A DNA stretch of 40,796 nt from an uncultured Geobacter sp. Its GTDB lineage: Bacteria; Desulfobacterota; Desulfuromonadia; Geobacterales; Geobacteraceae. The notes beneath the pieces were generated by a model. It was not told the origin of the DNA. It searched no databases and saw only the letters and a program-made list of their open reading frames with translations. The DNA lies in NCBI GenBank assembly GCA_903925075.1, contig CAIYDQ010000230.1, positions 1 to 40,796 on the forward strand. Reading direction: 5' to 3'. The translations under genes were made by a program, and so were the position numbers. Below, piece after piece: positions 26,490 to 35,443 of the stretch (positions are counted from its first letter, which is position 1; every line of letters begins with the position of its first letter).

Positions 26490-27761
26490 TCAGACGAACA
26501 ACGGAGCGCTCGCGCCCAAGCCGTGAACCACGCTGGTGAAGGCGTCTCCGTTCTCGAGCTTGCGCGCGCCGAAACGCTCCTCGAAAAGCCTGCGGATGAA
26601 CGGGATGCGCGAGGTGCCGCCGGTCAGGAAAACGGTGTCGATCTTGTCGCAGGAAACTCCGGATTTGCCGACGACTTCGTCGATGCAACCGGCTATCTGA
26701 CCGATGTTGCCGGTATTGATCGCTTCGAATTCTTCCTTGGTGATCTCTTCGACAATCGACAGCTCGCGCTCTTTGAAACGGACCTCGGTAAGATCAAGCC
26801 GGGACAATTCGCACTTCGCCTTCTCGATGCATTGGAACAAGAAAAATCCGTAGTTGTCGCCGATAAGATGCTCCAGGTTTTCGATCGGCTTTCTGTCGGT
26901 GGCGGCATGCTTGATAAGCCTGATCTGCTCCCTGATTTTCCTCGCCCGCAGCAGCGGAATTCTGTGCCACTGGCACAGGGTGTAGATGATGCTGTGAGGG
27001 ATGTCGAACAGCTCCTCCTTGCCCATTCCCTTGTACTTCACCCCTCGGCCGAAATGCTTGGCGATTTTCTCCCACATGATCTGCGAATCGAATTTGTCCC
27101 CGGCCGTGTACACGCCGCCGAGCGAAAGGACGTCGCTGCGGCGGTCCGAGCGGGCGAAGGCGCCCCCTTTCACCCTGATCACCGTGAAGTCGGATGTCCC
27201 TCCCCCGAAGTCGCCGATGAAGACCACTTTTTCCTCGCCCGCCGACAAAGACTCCTCAAAGGCAAGCGCCGCCGCCACCGGTTCGAATTGAAAGTAGATC
27301 TGCCGGAAACCCGCCTTGCGGGCGGCCTTCTCCAACCGGTTCTGCGCCAGGGCGTCCTTTTCGGGGTCGGCGGAGAACAGCACCGGGCGCCCCAGGACGA
27401 CGCTGTCCACCTGGCAGCCCACCCGGGCTTCGCCCTTCGCCTTGATTTTTTTCAGGATGATGGCAACCAGGTCGTCGATGCCGTATTTTTTGCCGAACAC
27501 CTCCGTGCCTTCGAAACTTCGGTTCGGCAGAAAGGTCTTGATCGACTGCATGAAGCGCCCAGCCGCCCCGTCGTTGACGTAATGGTTGATCGCTTCCTGC
27601 CCGGCGAAAATCTCGTCTTCCTCGTTGAAGTAAAGAACGGAGCGCATCAGGGAGGGGTTGGCGTTGAGTTCGTCGATGTTGACGATCTCGACTTTTCCGT
27701 TTTTGTAGATGGAAAGAGCCGAGTTGGTGGTGCCAAAATCGACACCGAATACGGTTTGCAT
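26490..27761 (-). CDS. Hsp70-family protein (YegD-like, ATPase domain only)
   Basis: 423 residues. It has the actin/Hsp70 ATPase fold: phosphate-1 motif VFGVDFGTTNSALS at the N-terminus, phosphate-2 region VVFIGDFGGGTSDFTVIRV and adenosine motif VFLTGGTSRIPFIRRLF near the end. The DnaK substrate-binding domain and lid are missing, and an insert between the lobes is typical of YegD-like proteins. Function is unclear; a chaperone or sensor role is usually assumed. The start at 27761 follows GGAG by five bases. The frame extends 37 codons further upstream but without homology. It is convergent with the chemoreceptor gene (18 bases between) and has no dnaJ or grpE partner nearby. Confidence 0.92.
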   Translation of the reverse strand: MQTVFGVDFGTTNSALSIYKNGKVEIVNIDELNANPSLMRSVLYFNEEDEIFAGQEAINHYVNDGAAGRFMQSIKTFLPNRSFEGTEVFGKKYGIDDLVAIILKKIKAKGEARVGCQVDSVVLGRPVLFSADPEKDALAQNRLEKAARKAGFRQIYFQFEPVAAALAFEESLSAGEEKVVFIGDFGGGTSDFTVIRVKGGAFARSDRRSDVLSLGGVYTAGDKFDSQIMWEKIAKHFGRGVKYKGMGKEELFDIPHSIIYTLCQWHRIPLLRARKIREQIRLIKHAATDRKPIENLEHLIGDNYGFFLFQCIEKAKCELSRLDLTEVRFKERELSIVEEITKEEFEAINTGNIGQIAGCIDEVVGKSGVSCDKIDTVFLTGGTSRIPFIRRLFEERFGARKLENGDAFTSVVHGLGASAPLFV

Positions 27762-28025
27762 GCATACTCCAAAAGATTGAAAATAAGTCGGGGCGTTGAA
27801 CGGGTACATCGTGAAACGCAACACGCCGCCCCCCGGCTCCGTCAGCGAATGTCGCGTTTCGTACCTCAACACGACCTACCTAACGGCGGTGGGGACGAGC
27901 CCGGGGTCTGGTCGATGATGGTCGGGATGTGCCAAATCGAGGGGGTGGAGCGAAGAACAGCAGGACCGGTGCTGAAGGGCATGGTTCTGTTTAGCAGAAA
28001 GGGGCGGTTGGGGGCAAGCTATTTC
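27762..28025. other. Intergenic region upstream of the Hsp70-like gene
   Basis: No gene is seen. It includes CCTAACGGCGGTGGGG near 27878, a weak relative of the TTAACGGCAGTGGGG end of the dispersed repeat. It presumably contains the promoter of the leftward Hsp70-like gene. Confidence 0.4.
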
Positions 28026-28058
28026 AAAAAAACGGGGCAGCGTAGTGCACTGCCCCGT
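28026..28058 (-). terminator. Rho-independent terminator of the catabolic operon
   Basis: ACGGGGCAG (28032-28040) and CTGCCCCGT (28050-28058) form a perfect 9-bp stem with a 9-base loop. On the minus strand it is followed by a run of seven T (28026-28032). It lies 93 bases after the stop of the TRAP-binding-protein gene, the last gene of the five-gene operon. Confidence 0.85.
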
Positions 28059-28150
28059 GAATCACAAAGATGATGAAGGTATGTCGTGGACGCCTCGGAG
28101 CAACGACGCTCGGGTAACAACAATCGAACCGGGCCGACGCCGGACGGCGC

Positions 28151-29191
28151 CTAATCGTTGTACTTCTTCAACAAAGCTTTGGCGTCATCCAGGAGCGCCT
28201 TGCCATTGCCGCCTTTGGCGGTGACTTCTTTGATCCAGGCTTGATCCACGGATTCGGTTGCCTTCACCCAGCGCTTATACTCGGCATCGCTCAAAATATT
28301 GATCGGATTACGACGGTCGACGGCAATTTTGCGCGCCGGCGCCGTGAAGGTGTCATATTCTTTGCCCGCCCACTTGGAAGCCTCAAGGCCGCTGTTTTGA
28401 TCGATAACCTTTTTCAGGGCGGGCGGAAGGCTGTTGTACTTGGCCGCATTCATCGCGAAAACGAAGAACGCGTACGATTGTTTGGGCTTGTTCGGCGGGG
28501 TCTCCGTGTGGGTCTTGCAGATTTCCTGCAGTTTCAAGGCGGTCGATACCTCCCAGGTAGTGAGGGCTCCGTCCACCACCGCCTTGGAAATAGCCTCAGG
28601 CACCGCCGGCACCGGCATCTGTACCGGGATCGCGCCGAGCGCGGCCAGGGCCTGGGTGCTCAGACGCGAGGCGCCGCGGATCTTCATCCCCTTCAGGTCT
28701 TCCAGCTTCTTGATCTGTTTGGAGCCCAGATGCAACTGGTTGCCGTCGTTCAAGTGGACGAAGAGCAGTTTGGTCCCTTTGAATTCATCCAGCGAATTTT
28801 TCTGGATGTAATCCCATAAGGCCGGACTGCCGCCTCGGGAACTTCTGATCAAGAAGGGAAGTTCGAATACCTCGGTCTTGGTGAAACGGCCTGCCTGGAA
28901 GGTCGGCAGCGACCAGCCGATGTCGGCGATTCCGTCGCGCACCTGGTCAAAGAGCTGCGACGGGGTGCCGCCCAGTTGCATGGAGGGGTAGATCTGGCAC
29001 TTGAGATTGCCGCCGGACTCTTTGCCGATTTTTTCGCACCAGGGCAAGAGTATGAATTGTTGGAAGTTTGAGCCGGGCGGCAGGAAGTGCTCAACCTTGA
29101 GAATCACCTGCTCCGATGCGGCACCGGCAACGCTGATTCCAAACACCACGGATGCTATCACAAACAACATCAATACCTTGAACAGTCGCAT
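28151..29191 (-). CDS. TRAP transporter solute-binding protein (DctP family)
   Basis: 346 residues. A signal peptide (about 1-25) is followed by the DctP fold: LKVEHFLPPGSNFQQFILLPWCEKI, IYPSMQLGGTPSQLFDQVRDGIADIGW, and the signature region LEDLKGMKIRGASRLSTQALAALGAIPVQMP with the conserved Arg (about 172) that binds the carboxylate of the substrate. It captures an organic acid in the periplasm. No DctQ or DctM membrane subunit is encoded in the window, so it must work with subunits encoded elsewhere or serve another function. It is last in the ligase/reductase/hbd/ech operon, 41 bases after the hydratase gene and behind GAGGGGG. Confidence 0.92.
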   Translation of the reverse strand: MRLFKVLMLFVIASVVFGISVAGAASEQVILKVEHFLPPGSNFQQFILLPWCEKIGKESGGNLKCQIYPSMQLGGTPSQLFDQVRDGIADIGWSLPTFQAGRFTKTEVFELPFLIRSSRGGSPALWDYIQKNSLDEFKGTKLLFVHLNDGNQLHLGSKQIKKLEDLKGMKIRGASRLSTQALAALGAIPVQMPVPAVPEAISKAVVDGALTTWEVSTALKLQEICKTHTETPPNKPKQSYAFFVFAMNAAKYNSLPPALKKVIDQNSGLEASKWAGKEYDTFTAPARKIAVDRRNPINILSDAEYKRWVKATESVDQAWIKEVTAKGGNGKALLDDAKALLKKYND

Positions 29192-29232
29192 TTTACCCCC
29201 TCTTTTTCTGGTTGGTTAGTTGAGTCGTACAG

Positions 29233-30015
29233 CTAGTTGCCGGTGAACGTCGCTCTGCGCTTCTCGACAAACGCAGCCATCCCTTCCTTCTGATCGCCCG
29301 TGGAGTAGAGTATCCCGAGCAGAGAGGCCTCATAACGCAGCCCATCTTCCTTGACCATGTTCAAGCCGTTGGCGATGGCGTCCTTGGCATAGGCGACGCC
29401 GAGGGGACCGGCCTTGGCGATGGCAGCCGCCGCCTCCTTTGCCCTGGCCATCAACTCATCGGGAGCATAGACCTCGTTTGCGATCCCCCAGGCGCAGGCC
29501 TTTTCCGCACTTATCACCTTGCCGGTAAAAATAAGTTCATTCGCCTTGTTCTTGCCGATCAGCCGCGTCAGATTCTGGGTCCCGCCGAATCCGGGGATGA
29601 CCCCGAGGGTGACTTCCGGCAGGCCGAGCTTCGCCGCGGTCGAGGCATAGATGAAGTCGCACGCCAGAGCCAACTCCAATCCTCCGCCGAGGGCATAGCC
29701 GTTGACTGCGGCGATGATCGGCTTTGTCATCTTCTCCATGAACAGCAAAACCCGCTGCCCCATCCGGGCAAAGCGGTGCGCCTCGTGGGAATTCAAGGCC
29801 GCCATCTCCTTGATGTCGCCTCCGGCCACAAAGGCTTTATCGCCGGCCCCGGTAAGGATAACGGCCCTGACCGAGGCGTCGCTCTCCAGGTGCCGCAAGA
29901 GAGACTCCAGCTCCGTGAGCAGTTCGCCGTTCAAGGCATTCAGGGCCTGCGGACGGTTCACGGTTACGACGACGACACCGGCTTCCCTTTCCTGCAAGAG
30001 GGTCTTGAATTCCAC
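29233..30015 (-). CDS. Enoyl-CoA hydratase/crotonase-family protein
   Basis: 260 residues, normal crotonase length. The oxyanion-hole segments (AFVAGGDIKEM, NGYALGGGLELALACD) and both catalytic glutamates of true hydratases (in GGGLELA and LPEVTLG) are present, so hydration of a 2-enoyl-CoA is likely. The start is GTG at 30015, giving VEFKTLLQ, preceded by AAGGAG and a G-rich spacer. The open frame extends further upstream, but that part lies within the dehydrogenase gene. It follows that gene by 23 bases, so hydratase and dehydrogenase catalyse successive steps. Confidence 0.92.
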   Translation of the reverse strand: MEFKTLLQEREAGVVVVTVNRPQALNALNGELLTELESLLRHLESDASVRAVILTGAGDKAFVAGGDIKEMAALNSHEAHRFARMGQRVLLFMEKMTKPIIAAVNGYALGGGLELALACDFIYASTAAKLGLPEVTLGVIPGFGGTQNLTRLIGKNKANELIFTGKVISAEKACAWGIANEVYAPDELMARAKEAAAAIAKAGPLGVAYAKDAIANGLNMVKEDGLRYEASLLGILYSTGDQKEGMAAFVEKRRATFTGN

Positions 30016-30038
30016 GGTCCCCGTTCTCCTTTTAACCG

Positions 30039-30899
30039 CTACTTCTTCGCGTAGTCGTAGAATCCCTTGCCGCACTTTCGGCCCAGCCAGCCGGCGGTGA
30101 CCATCTTCCTCAGCAAAAGCGGCGGCGCGTATTTCGGATCCTTGGTCTCCTCGTACAGCGCTTCGGCGATGGAGAGCTCGGTGTCGAGGCCGATGAAGTC
30201 CACGACTTCCAGAGGCCCCATCGGATGATTGACGGCCATGCGCATGGAAACGTCGATCTCCTCCTTGGTGGCGATCCCCTCCTCCAGCATGCGCACCGCC
30301 CCGAGCAGAAAGGGAGTGAAGAGTCTGGTGACGATGAATCCGCCCACGTCGGGCGCCACCACCACCGTCTTTCCCAGGGTTTCCCCGAACGCCCTCACCG
30401 TCTCGATGGTTTCGTTGCTGGTGACGATGGTCCGCACCAGTTCCAGCAGCCTCATGACCGGCGCCGGGTTGTGGAAATGCATCCCCAGCAGCCGGTCGCC
30501 GCGTTTTACCGCCGCGGCCATGTCGGTGACGCTCAGTCCCGAGGTGTTGGTGCCGAAGATGGTCTCCGGCTTGCAGATAAGATCCAGTTTGGCGAAGAGC
30601 TCCTTTTTGGACTCCAGGTTCTCGGGAATCGATTCCTCGATCAGGTCGCACTCCGCCAGGTCATTGAGGTCGGTCGTGGTCCGGATGCGCCCGGCGATGC
30701 TCTGTTTCTGGTCCGCCGACAAGGTTCCCTTCTCGACCCGACTGGCGAGCCTCTTGTCGATGGCGCCGACCGCCTTTTGCAGCGTGGACTGGGACGAGCC
30801 CACGACCACGACCTCGTAGCCGGCCTCCGCAAACACCTGGACGATCCCCACTCCCATCTGTCCTGCCCCTACAACCCCCACTTTCCGTATGACTGCCAT
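30039..30899 (-). CDS. 3-hydroxyacyl-CoA (3-hydroxybutyryl-CoA-type) dehydrogenase
   Basis: 286 residues, the length of stand-alone Hbd enzymes. The NAD-binding motif VGVVGAGQMGVGI lies at the N-terminus. The catalytic His is in HFHNPAPVM, and IVTRLF-type and NHPMGPLEVVDFIGLD blocks mark the C-terminal dimerisation domain. It oxidises a 3-hydroxyacyl-CoA with NAD+. GGGGAG precedes the ATG by six bases. In the operon it sits between the FMN reductase and the hydratase. Substrate chain or ring type cannot be read from the sequence. Confidence 0.94.
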   Translation of the reverse strand: MAVIRKVGVVGAGQMGVGIVQVFAEAGYEVVVVGSSQSTLQKAVGAIDKRLASRVEKGTLSADQKQSIAGRIRTTTDLNDLAECDLIEESIPENLESKKELFAKLDLICKPETIFGTNTSGLSVTDMAAAVKRGDRLLGMHFHNPAPVMRLLELVRTIVTSNETIETVRAFGETLGKTVVVAPDVGGFIVTRLFTPFLLGAVRMLEEGIATKEEIDVSMRMAVNHPMGPLEVVDFIGLDTELSIAEALYEETKDPKYAPPLLLRKMVTAGWLGRKCGKGFYDYAKK

Positions 30900-30964
30900 C
30901 TCGGCTCCCCTTTCTCAAAAGTGATATGCGCTGCTGCTGTTTACGTACCTAAGGTTGCCGGCTT

Positions 30965-32164
30965 TCAGGCGCCCGTGGTGGCAGCCGTCTCGTCGGTCTG
31001 CGCGCTTTGGCGCGACTGGCCGCGCAGCCAGGGCACGGGGGCGTTGAGCGCGCCCGACGGCCACCTCACGCAGTTCACCTTTTCCATGCGCGTGTCGGCC
31101 TCGAGGCACCAGTTGCAGGCGCTGCAGGTGACGATCTCCTCCGCTTTGCCTTCCTTCGCTTTGGCCGGCCAATCCGGATCGCACAAAAGCGCCCGGCACA
31201 AGCCGATCACGTCGGCCTTGCCATCCTGAAGGGCCTGCTCGGCCTGGTCGGGGTTGCGGATCTTGCCCGCCGTGATGATAGGGACCTCGAAACCTCCCCG
31301 GCGCACCTCGGCCCGAATCGCCTCGGCCAGGTAGACGTTGGTCAGGTCGGGAAACCACGATGCCGGGCTCATGCGATGACCGCTGTAGCCGGTCATCGGG
31401 TCGGGGGGATTGCCGGGGTCGGGAGGCGGGGAGTCTTCAAAACGGCTGCCGCCCGAGACGCTGAGGTAATCGGCCCCCAGCTCGGCAAGCCGTCTGGCGA
31501 TCTGCGTGCTGTGCAAAAGGGTGCTCCCCTTGACGGTGAAATCCTCTCCGTTGATGCGAACCCCCAAGGGATAGGCGTCCCCCACCTGCCGCCGAACGGC
31601 GCGATACACCTCCACCGGCAGACGCATGCGGTTGGCCAGCGAGCCCCCGAACTCGTCGCAGCGGTCGTTGGAGAGGGAGAGAAAGGACGAGAGGGTGTAG
31701 GCGTGGGCCATATGGAGCTCGACGAAGTCGAATCCCGCCTCGACCGCGCGGCGCGCGCCCTGGACGTGCTGGTCCACGATCACCGGAAGCTCTTCGAGGG
31801 GGAAGTCGCTCACCCGCTGCCGCCAGCCGCTTTTCGAGATCTTCAGGAAGTGCATGATCTGCAGTCCGATCTTGGTTTGCGGGCTGTGCCGCCGGATGGC
31901 GTTGACCATCTCCCTTAGTTCCGGCACCAGCCCGTCGTCGCTGATGCGCAGGTTGTAGGAACTGCGGGAAGGGTTCACCACCGCAGCCTCCACGACCAGG
32001 GAGCCGACCCCCCCCTGCGCTTCGCGCAGGTATCTCTGGGTAAGCTCGGGAGTTACGTGTCCGTCTTCGGTGGCGAGTCCGGACACCTGCGAGGTCCGCT
32101 GCAGGCTGTTGGGGACGGTAAGGGCGCCGAAACGCACCGGCGCAAAAAGTTTCGGATAGGGCAT
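30965..32164 (-). CDS. NADH:flavin oxidoreductase (Old Yellow Enzyme/enoate reductase-like), single-domain
   Basis: 399 residues: a TIM-barrel FMN domain with ELHMAHAYTLSSFLSLSNDRCDEFGGSLANR-type and VIGLCRALLCDPDW blocks, followed by a cysteine set CSACNWC and a later Cys (KVNC) matching the [4Fe-4S] site of 2,4-dienoyl-CoA and 2-enoate reductases. The C-terminal FAD/NADH domain of those enzymes is missing, so electrons must come from a partner. The usual QLxHxGR segment is altered to QIMHFLKISKSGW, so substrate handling may differ. ATG 32164 is preferred: AAGGAG lies six bases upstream, but abuts the ATG two codons earlier. It probably reduces an activated C=C bond in the pathway encoded here. 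Confidence 0.9.
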   Translation of the reverse strand: MPYPKLFAPVRFGALTVPNSLQRTSQVSGLATEDGHVTPELTQRYLREAQGGVGSLVVEAAVVNPSRSSYNLRISDDGLVPELREMVNAIRRHSPQTKIGLQIMHFLKISKSGWRQRVSDFPLEELPVIVDQHVQGARRAVEAGFDFVELHMAHAYTLSSFLSLSNDRCDEFGGSLANRMRLPVEVYRAVRRQVGDAYPLGVRINGEDFTVKGSTLLHSTQIARRLAELGADYLSVSGGSRFEDSPPPDPGNPPDPMTGYSGHRMSPASWFPDLTNVYLAEAIRAEVRRGGFEVPIITAGKIRNPDQAEQALQDGKADVIGLCRALLCDPDWPAKAKEGKAEEIVTCSACNWCLEADTRMEKVNCVRWPSGALNAPVPWLRGQSRQSAQTDETAATTGA

Positions 32165-32186
32165 TGTCATCTCCTTGTCTCGATTG

Positions 32187-33866
<1,680 letters not shown>

Positions 33867-33924
33867 GATTGGTCTTCCTCCTCTTTGATCTTGGCATCCC
33901 CGGTTCATTTCGCTGTCGAGATGG

Positions 33925-33940
33925 AGCGTACGTTATGCCA
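33925..33940 (-). promoter_or_regulatory. Weak sigma-54-like site and LysR-type dyad before operon 1
   Basis: On the minus strand TGGCATAACGTACGCT has GG and GC at the -24/-12 spacing but lacks the TT of the consensus. It shares TGGCAT with the better site at 38728-38743. It overlaps an imperfect dyad TTATG (33933-33937) / CATTAA (33948-33953), a plausible binding site for the divergent LysR regulator. It lies about 60 bases upstream of the ligase start. Confidence 0.3.
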
Positions 33941-33971
33941 CTCGCCTCATTAAGTCGATCCAGGATTTTCG

Positions 33972-33999
33972 TTGACTTGCCATAATAAAAAGTTATACC
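33972..33999 (+). promoter_or_regulatory. Sigma-70-type promoter of the LysR gene
   Basis: TTGACT (33972-33977), a 16-base spacer and TATACC (33994-33999). The expected transcript start would be about two bases before the ATG at 34008, implying an almost leaderless message. No Shine-Dalgarno sequence is present, which agrees. Confidence 0.45.
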
Positions 34000-34007
34000 T
34001 TCGGCCC

Positions 34008-34916
34008 ATGGAACTTAGGCATATCAGATATTTCGTGGCGGCGGCCGACGAACTGAACCTGACGCGGGCCTCGGCCAGGCTGAACATCACCCAGCCCGCC
34101 ATCAGCCGGATGATCCGGGAGCTGGAATTGGAGCTTCAGGCGCGCCTCTTCACCCGTCACTGGGACGGCCTCCAGTTGACGCCGGCCGGCGAAGCCTTTC
34201 TGCGCCATTGTCGCCGAATCCTGAACGAGTGCCGAAACGCAGTGGATTCGGTGAGGCGCGCCTCCGCCGGGCCGACTGCGCTCAACGTCGGCTTCATACT
34301 CCCCTCGCTCAGTTCCTTTCTCGGCAGCATCCTCTCCAAACTTTCCGAGGAGCACCCCGAGCTCGAAGTTCGGGTCCACGAGCTGAGTCCGGCGGATCAG
34401 ATCGACGCGCTTAGAGCCAGGGAAATAGACGTGGCGTTCTTTGGCAACCAGCGCGAACAGCTAGACGATGAATTCGAGGCGATGCCGATAATGAAATTCG
34501 CCTTTGAAGTGGTGCTGCCGGGAAAACATCGGCTTGCTCAACGAGCATCGCTCGATCTCAAAGAATTAGTGGCCGAGAATTTCATCGGCTATGCCGAGAA
34601 GAAATTTCCGAGCCGAAACAAGAAAATCACCAAAGTCTGCATGCAGGCAGGGTTCACCCCCAAGTTTTCCTACATAGCCAGCTCCATCATAGAGATCCTG
34701 GGCATGATCGCTTTAGGTAAAGGGATTTCCTTGCTGCCGACCGACGTAGCCAACCTCCCCCATCCGAACGTCGTTTTCATCCCTTTAAACGACGAAATCG
34801 AGCCGATCTTCATCACCGCCACCTGGCTGCCCGGCAACAAAAACCCCGCCCTGCTCCACTTGCTGCAGTACCTTAAAGCAGCCTTTCCGGATGGCTGCTC
34901 AGAAATCTCTCGGTAA
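34008..34916 (+). CDS. LysR-family transcriptional regulator
   Basis: 302 residues. The N-terminal winged helix-turn-helix (1-60) reads MELRHIRYFVAAADELNLTR followed by ASARLNITQPAISRMIRELE. The effector domain (about 90-295) is of the periplasmic-binding-protein type, with LNVGFILPSLSSF, VAFFGNQ and GMIALGKGISLLP. The N-terminal MELRHLRYFVAVAEE style is that of the CatR/BenM group, which senses aromatic acids and their ring-cleavage products. It is divergent from operon 1, the classical position for a LysR activator of that operon, and likely also serves the ligase/transporter operon on its other side. ATG 34008 starts the conserved helix; no ribosome site is visible. Confidence 0.93.
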   Translation: MELRHIRYFVAAADELNLTRASARLNITQPAISRMIRELELELQARLFTRHWDGLQLTPAGEAFLRHCRRILNECRNAVDSVRRASAGPTALNVGFILPSLSSFLGSILSKLSEEHPELEVRVHELSPADQIDALRAREIDVAFFGNQREQLDDEFEAMPIMKFAFEVVLPGKHRLAQRASLDLKELVAENFIGYAEKKFPSRNKKITKVCMQAGFTPKFSYIASSIIEILGMIALGKGISLLPTDVANLPHPNVVFIPLNDEIEPIFITATWLPGNKNPALLHLLQYLKAAFPDGCSEISR

Positions 34917-34997
34917 CAAAACTATTCAGTTGCCCGGCTTAATCGTGGCTTGGCGGAAGTGAGGGCTGGCGGAAGTGAGGGATGGCGTGCAGGGCGA

Positions 34998-35049
34998 ACA
35001 CGAGGTTCGCTCCCGCCGACCTGGCAATCAGTAGGGGCGAACCTCGTGT
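34998..35049. repeat. 13-bp inverted repeat
   Basis: ACACGAGGTTCGC (34998-35010) and its exact inverse (35037-35049) are separated by 26 bases. The flanking GGGCGAAC/GGGGCGAAC adds further similarity. It is directly followed by the dispersed repeat copy at 35108. The arrangement resembles REP-like palindromes that accumulate between genes. Confidence 0.75.
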
Positions 35050-35107
35050 CCGCCCGCCTCTCTTTTCTCTCTTTATGGGGGGGCACTGGCGTAAAGTTAA
35101 AGGGCTC

Positions 35108-35177
35108 GTCCGCCGAAGCCTGGGCGAAGGAAGGAGGGGGAGAAATACAAGGCGCGAGCTTAGCTTAACGGCAGTGG
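35108..35177 (+). repeat. Dispersed intergenic repeat, copy 2
   Basis: This is nearly identical to the minus strand of 20352-20421, differing by a few substitutions and an extra TAGC before TTAACGGCAG. It lies between the LysR gene and the convergent transporter gene. No reading frame is conserved between copies, which argues for a non-coding element. Confidence 0.85.
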
Positions 35178-35245
35178 GACTGGGGATTGGGGAGGCATGC
35201 CGCCCCGGGTGCTGTTTTTCAACGGCAACCTACTTCAGATGAAGT

Positions 35246-35294
35246 GGAAAAGGCCTGTGGAAGAGCTATTTTCCCCACAGGCCTTTTCCGTTTT
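35246..35294 (+). terminator. Long hairpin, probable terminator
   Basis: GGAAAAGGCCTGTGG (35246-35260) pairs perfectly with 35275-35289 around a 14-base loop, followed by GTTTT. It lies between the convergent LysR and transporter genes, about 330 bases after the LysR stop. The rest of 34917-35443 has repeats but no convincing gene. Confidence 0.7.
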
Positions 35295-35443
35295 GGCGGC
35301 AGGCGTCCCTCGTTTCGAGCGTACCTGTAAAGATCCCACCCCTAGGGCGCCGGCTTCAAGGGCGCGCCATAGGGGGCAAAGCGCAACCCGACCGGCTGCA
35401 GGCATGTCCTTCTCGACGGGCCTGGTCCCCGCGCCGTGTCCGG

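Noticed and set aside
26523-28073. Long + strand frame of about 516 codons opposite the Hsp70-like gene
   Set aside because: It is antisense to a clear Hsp70-family gene and reflects the high GC third positions; it has no domain or ribosome site.
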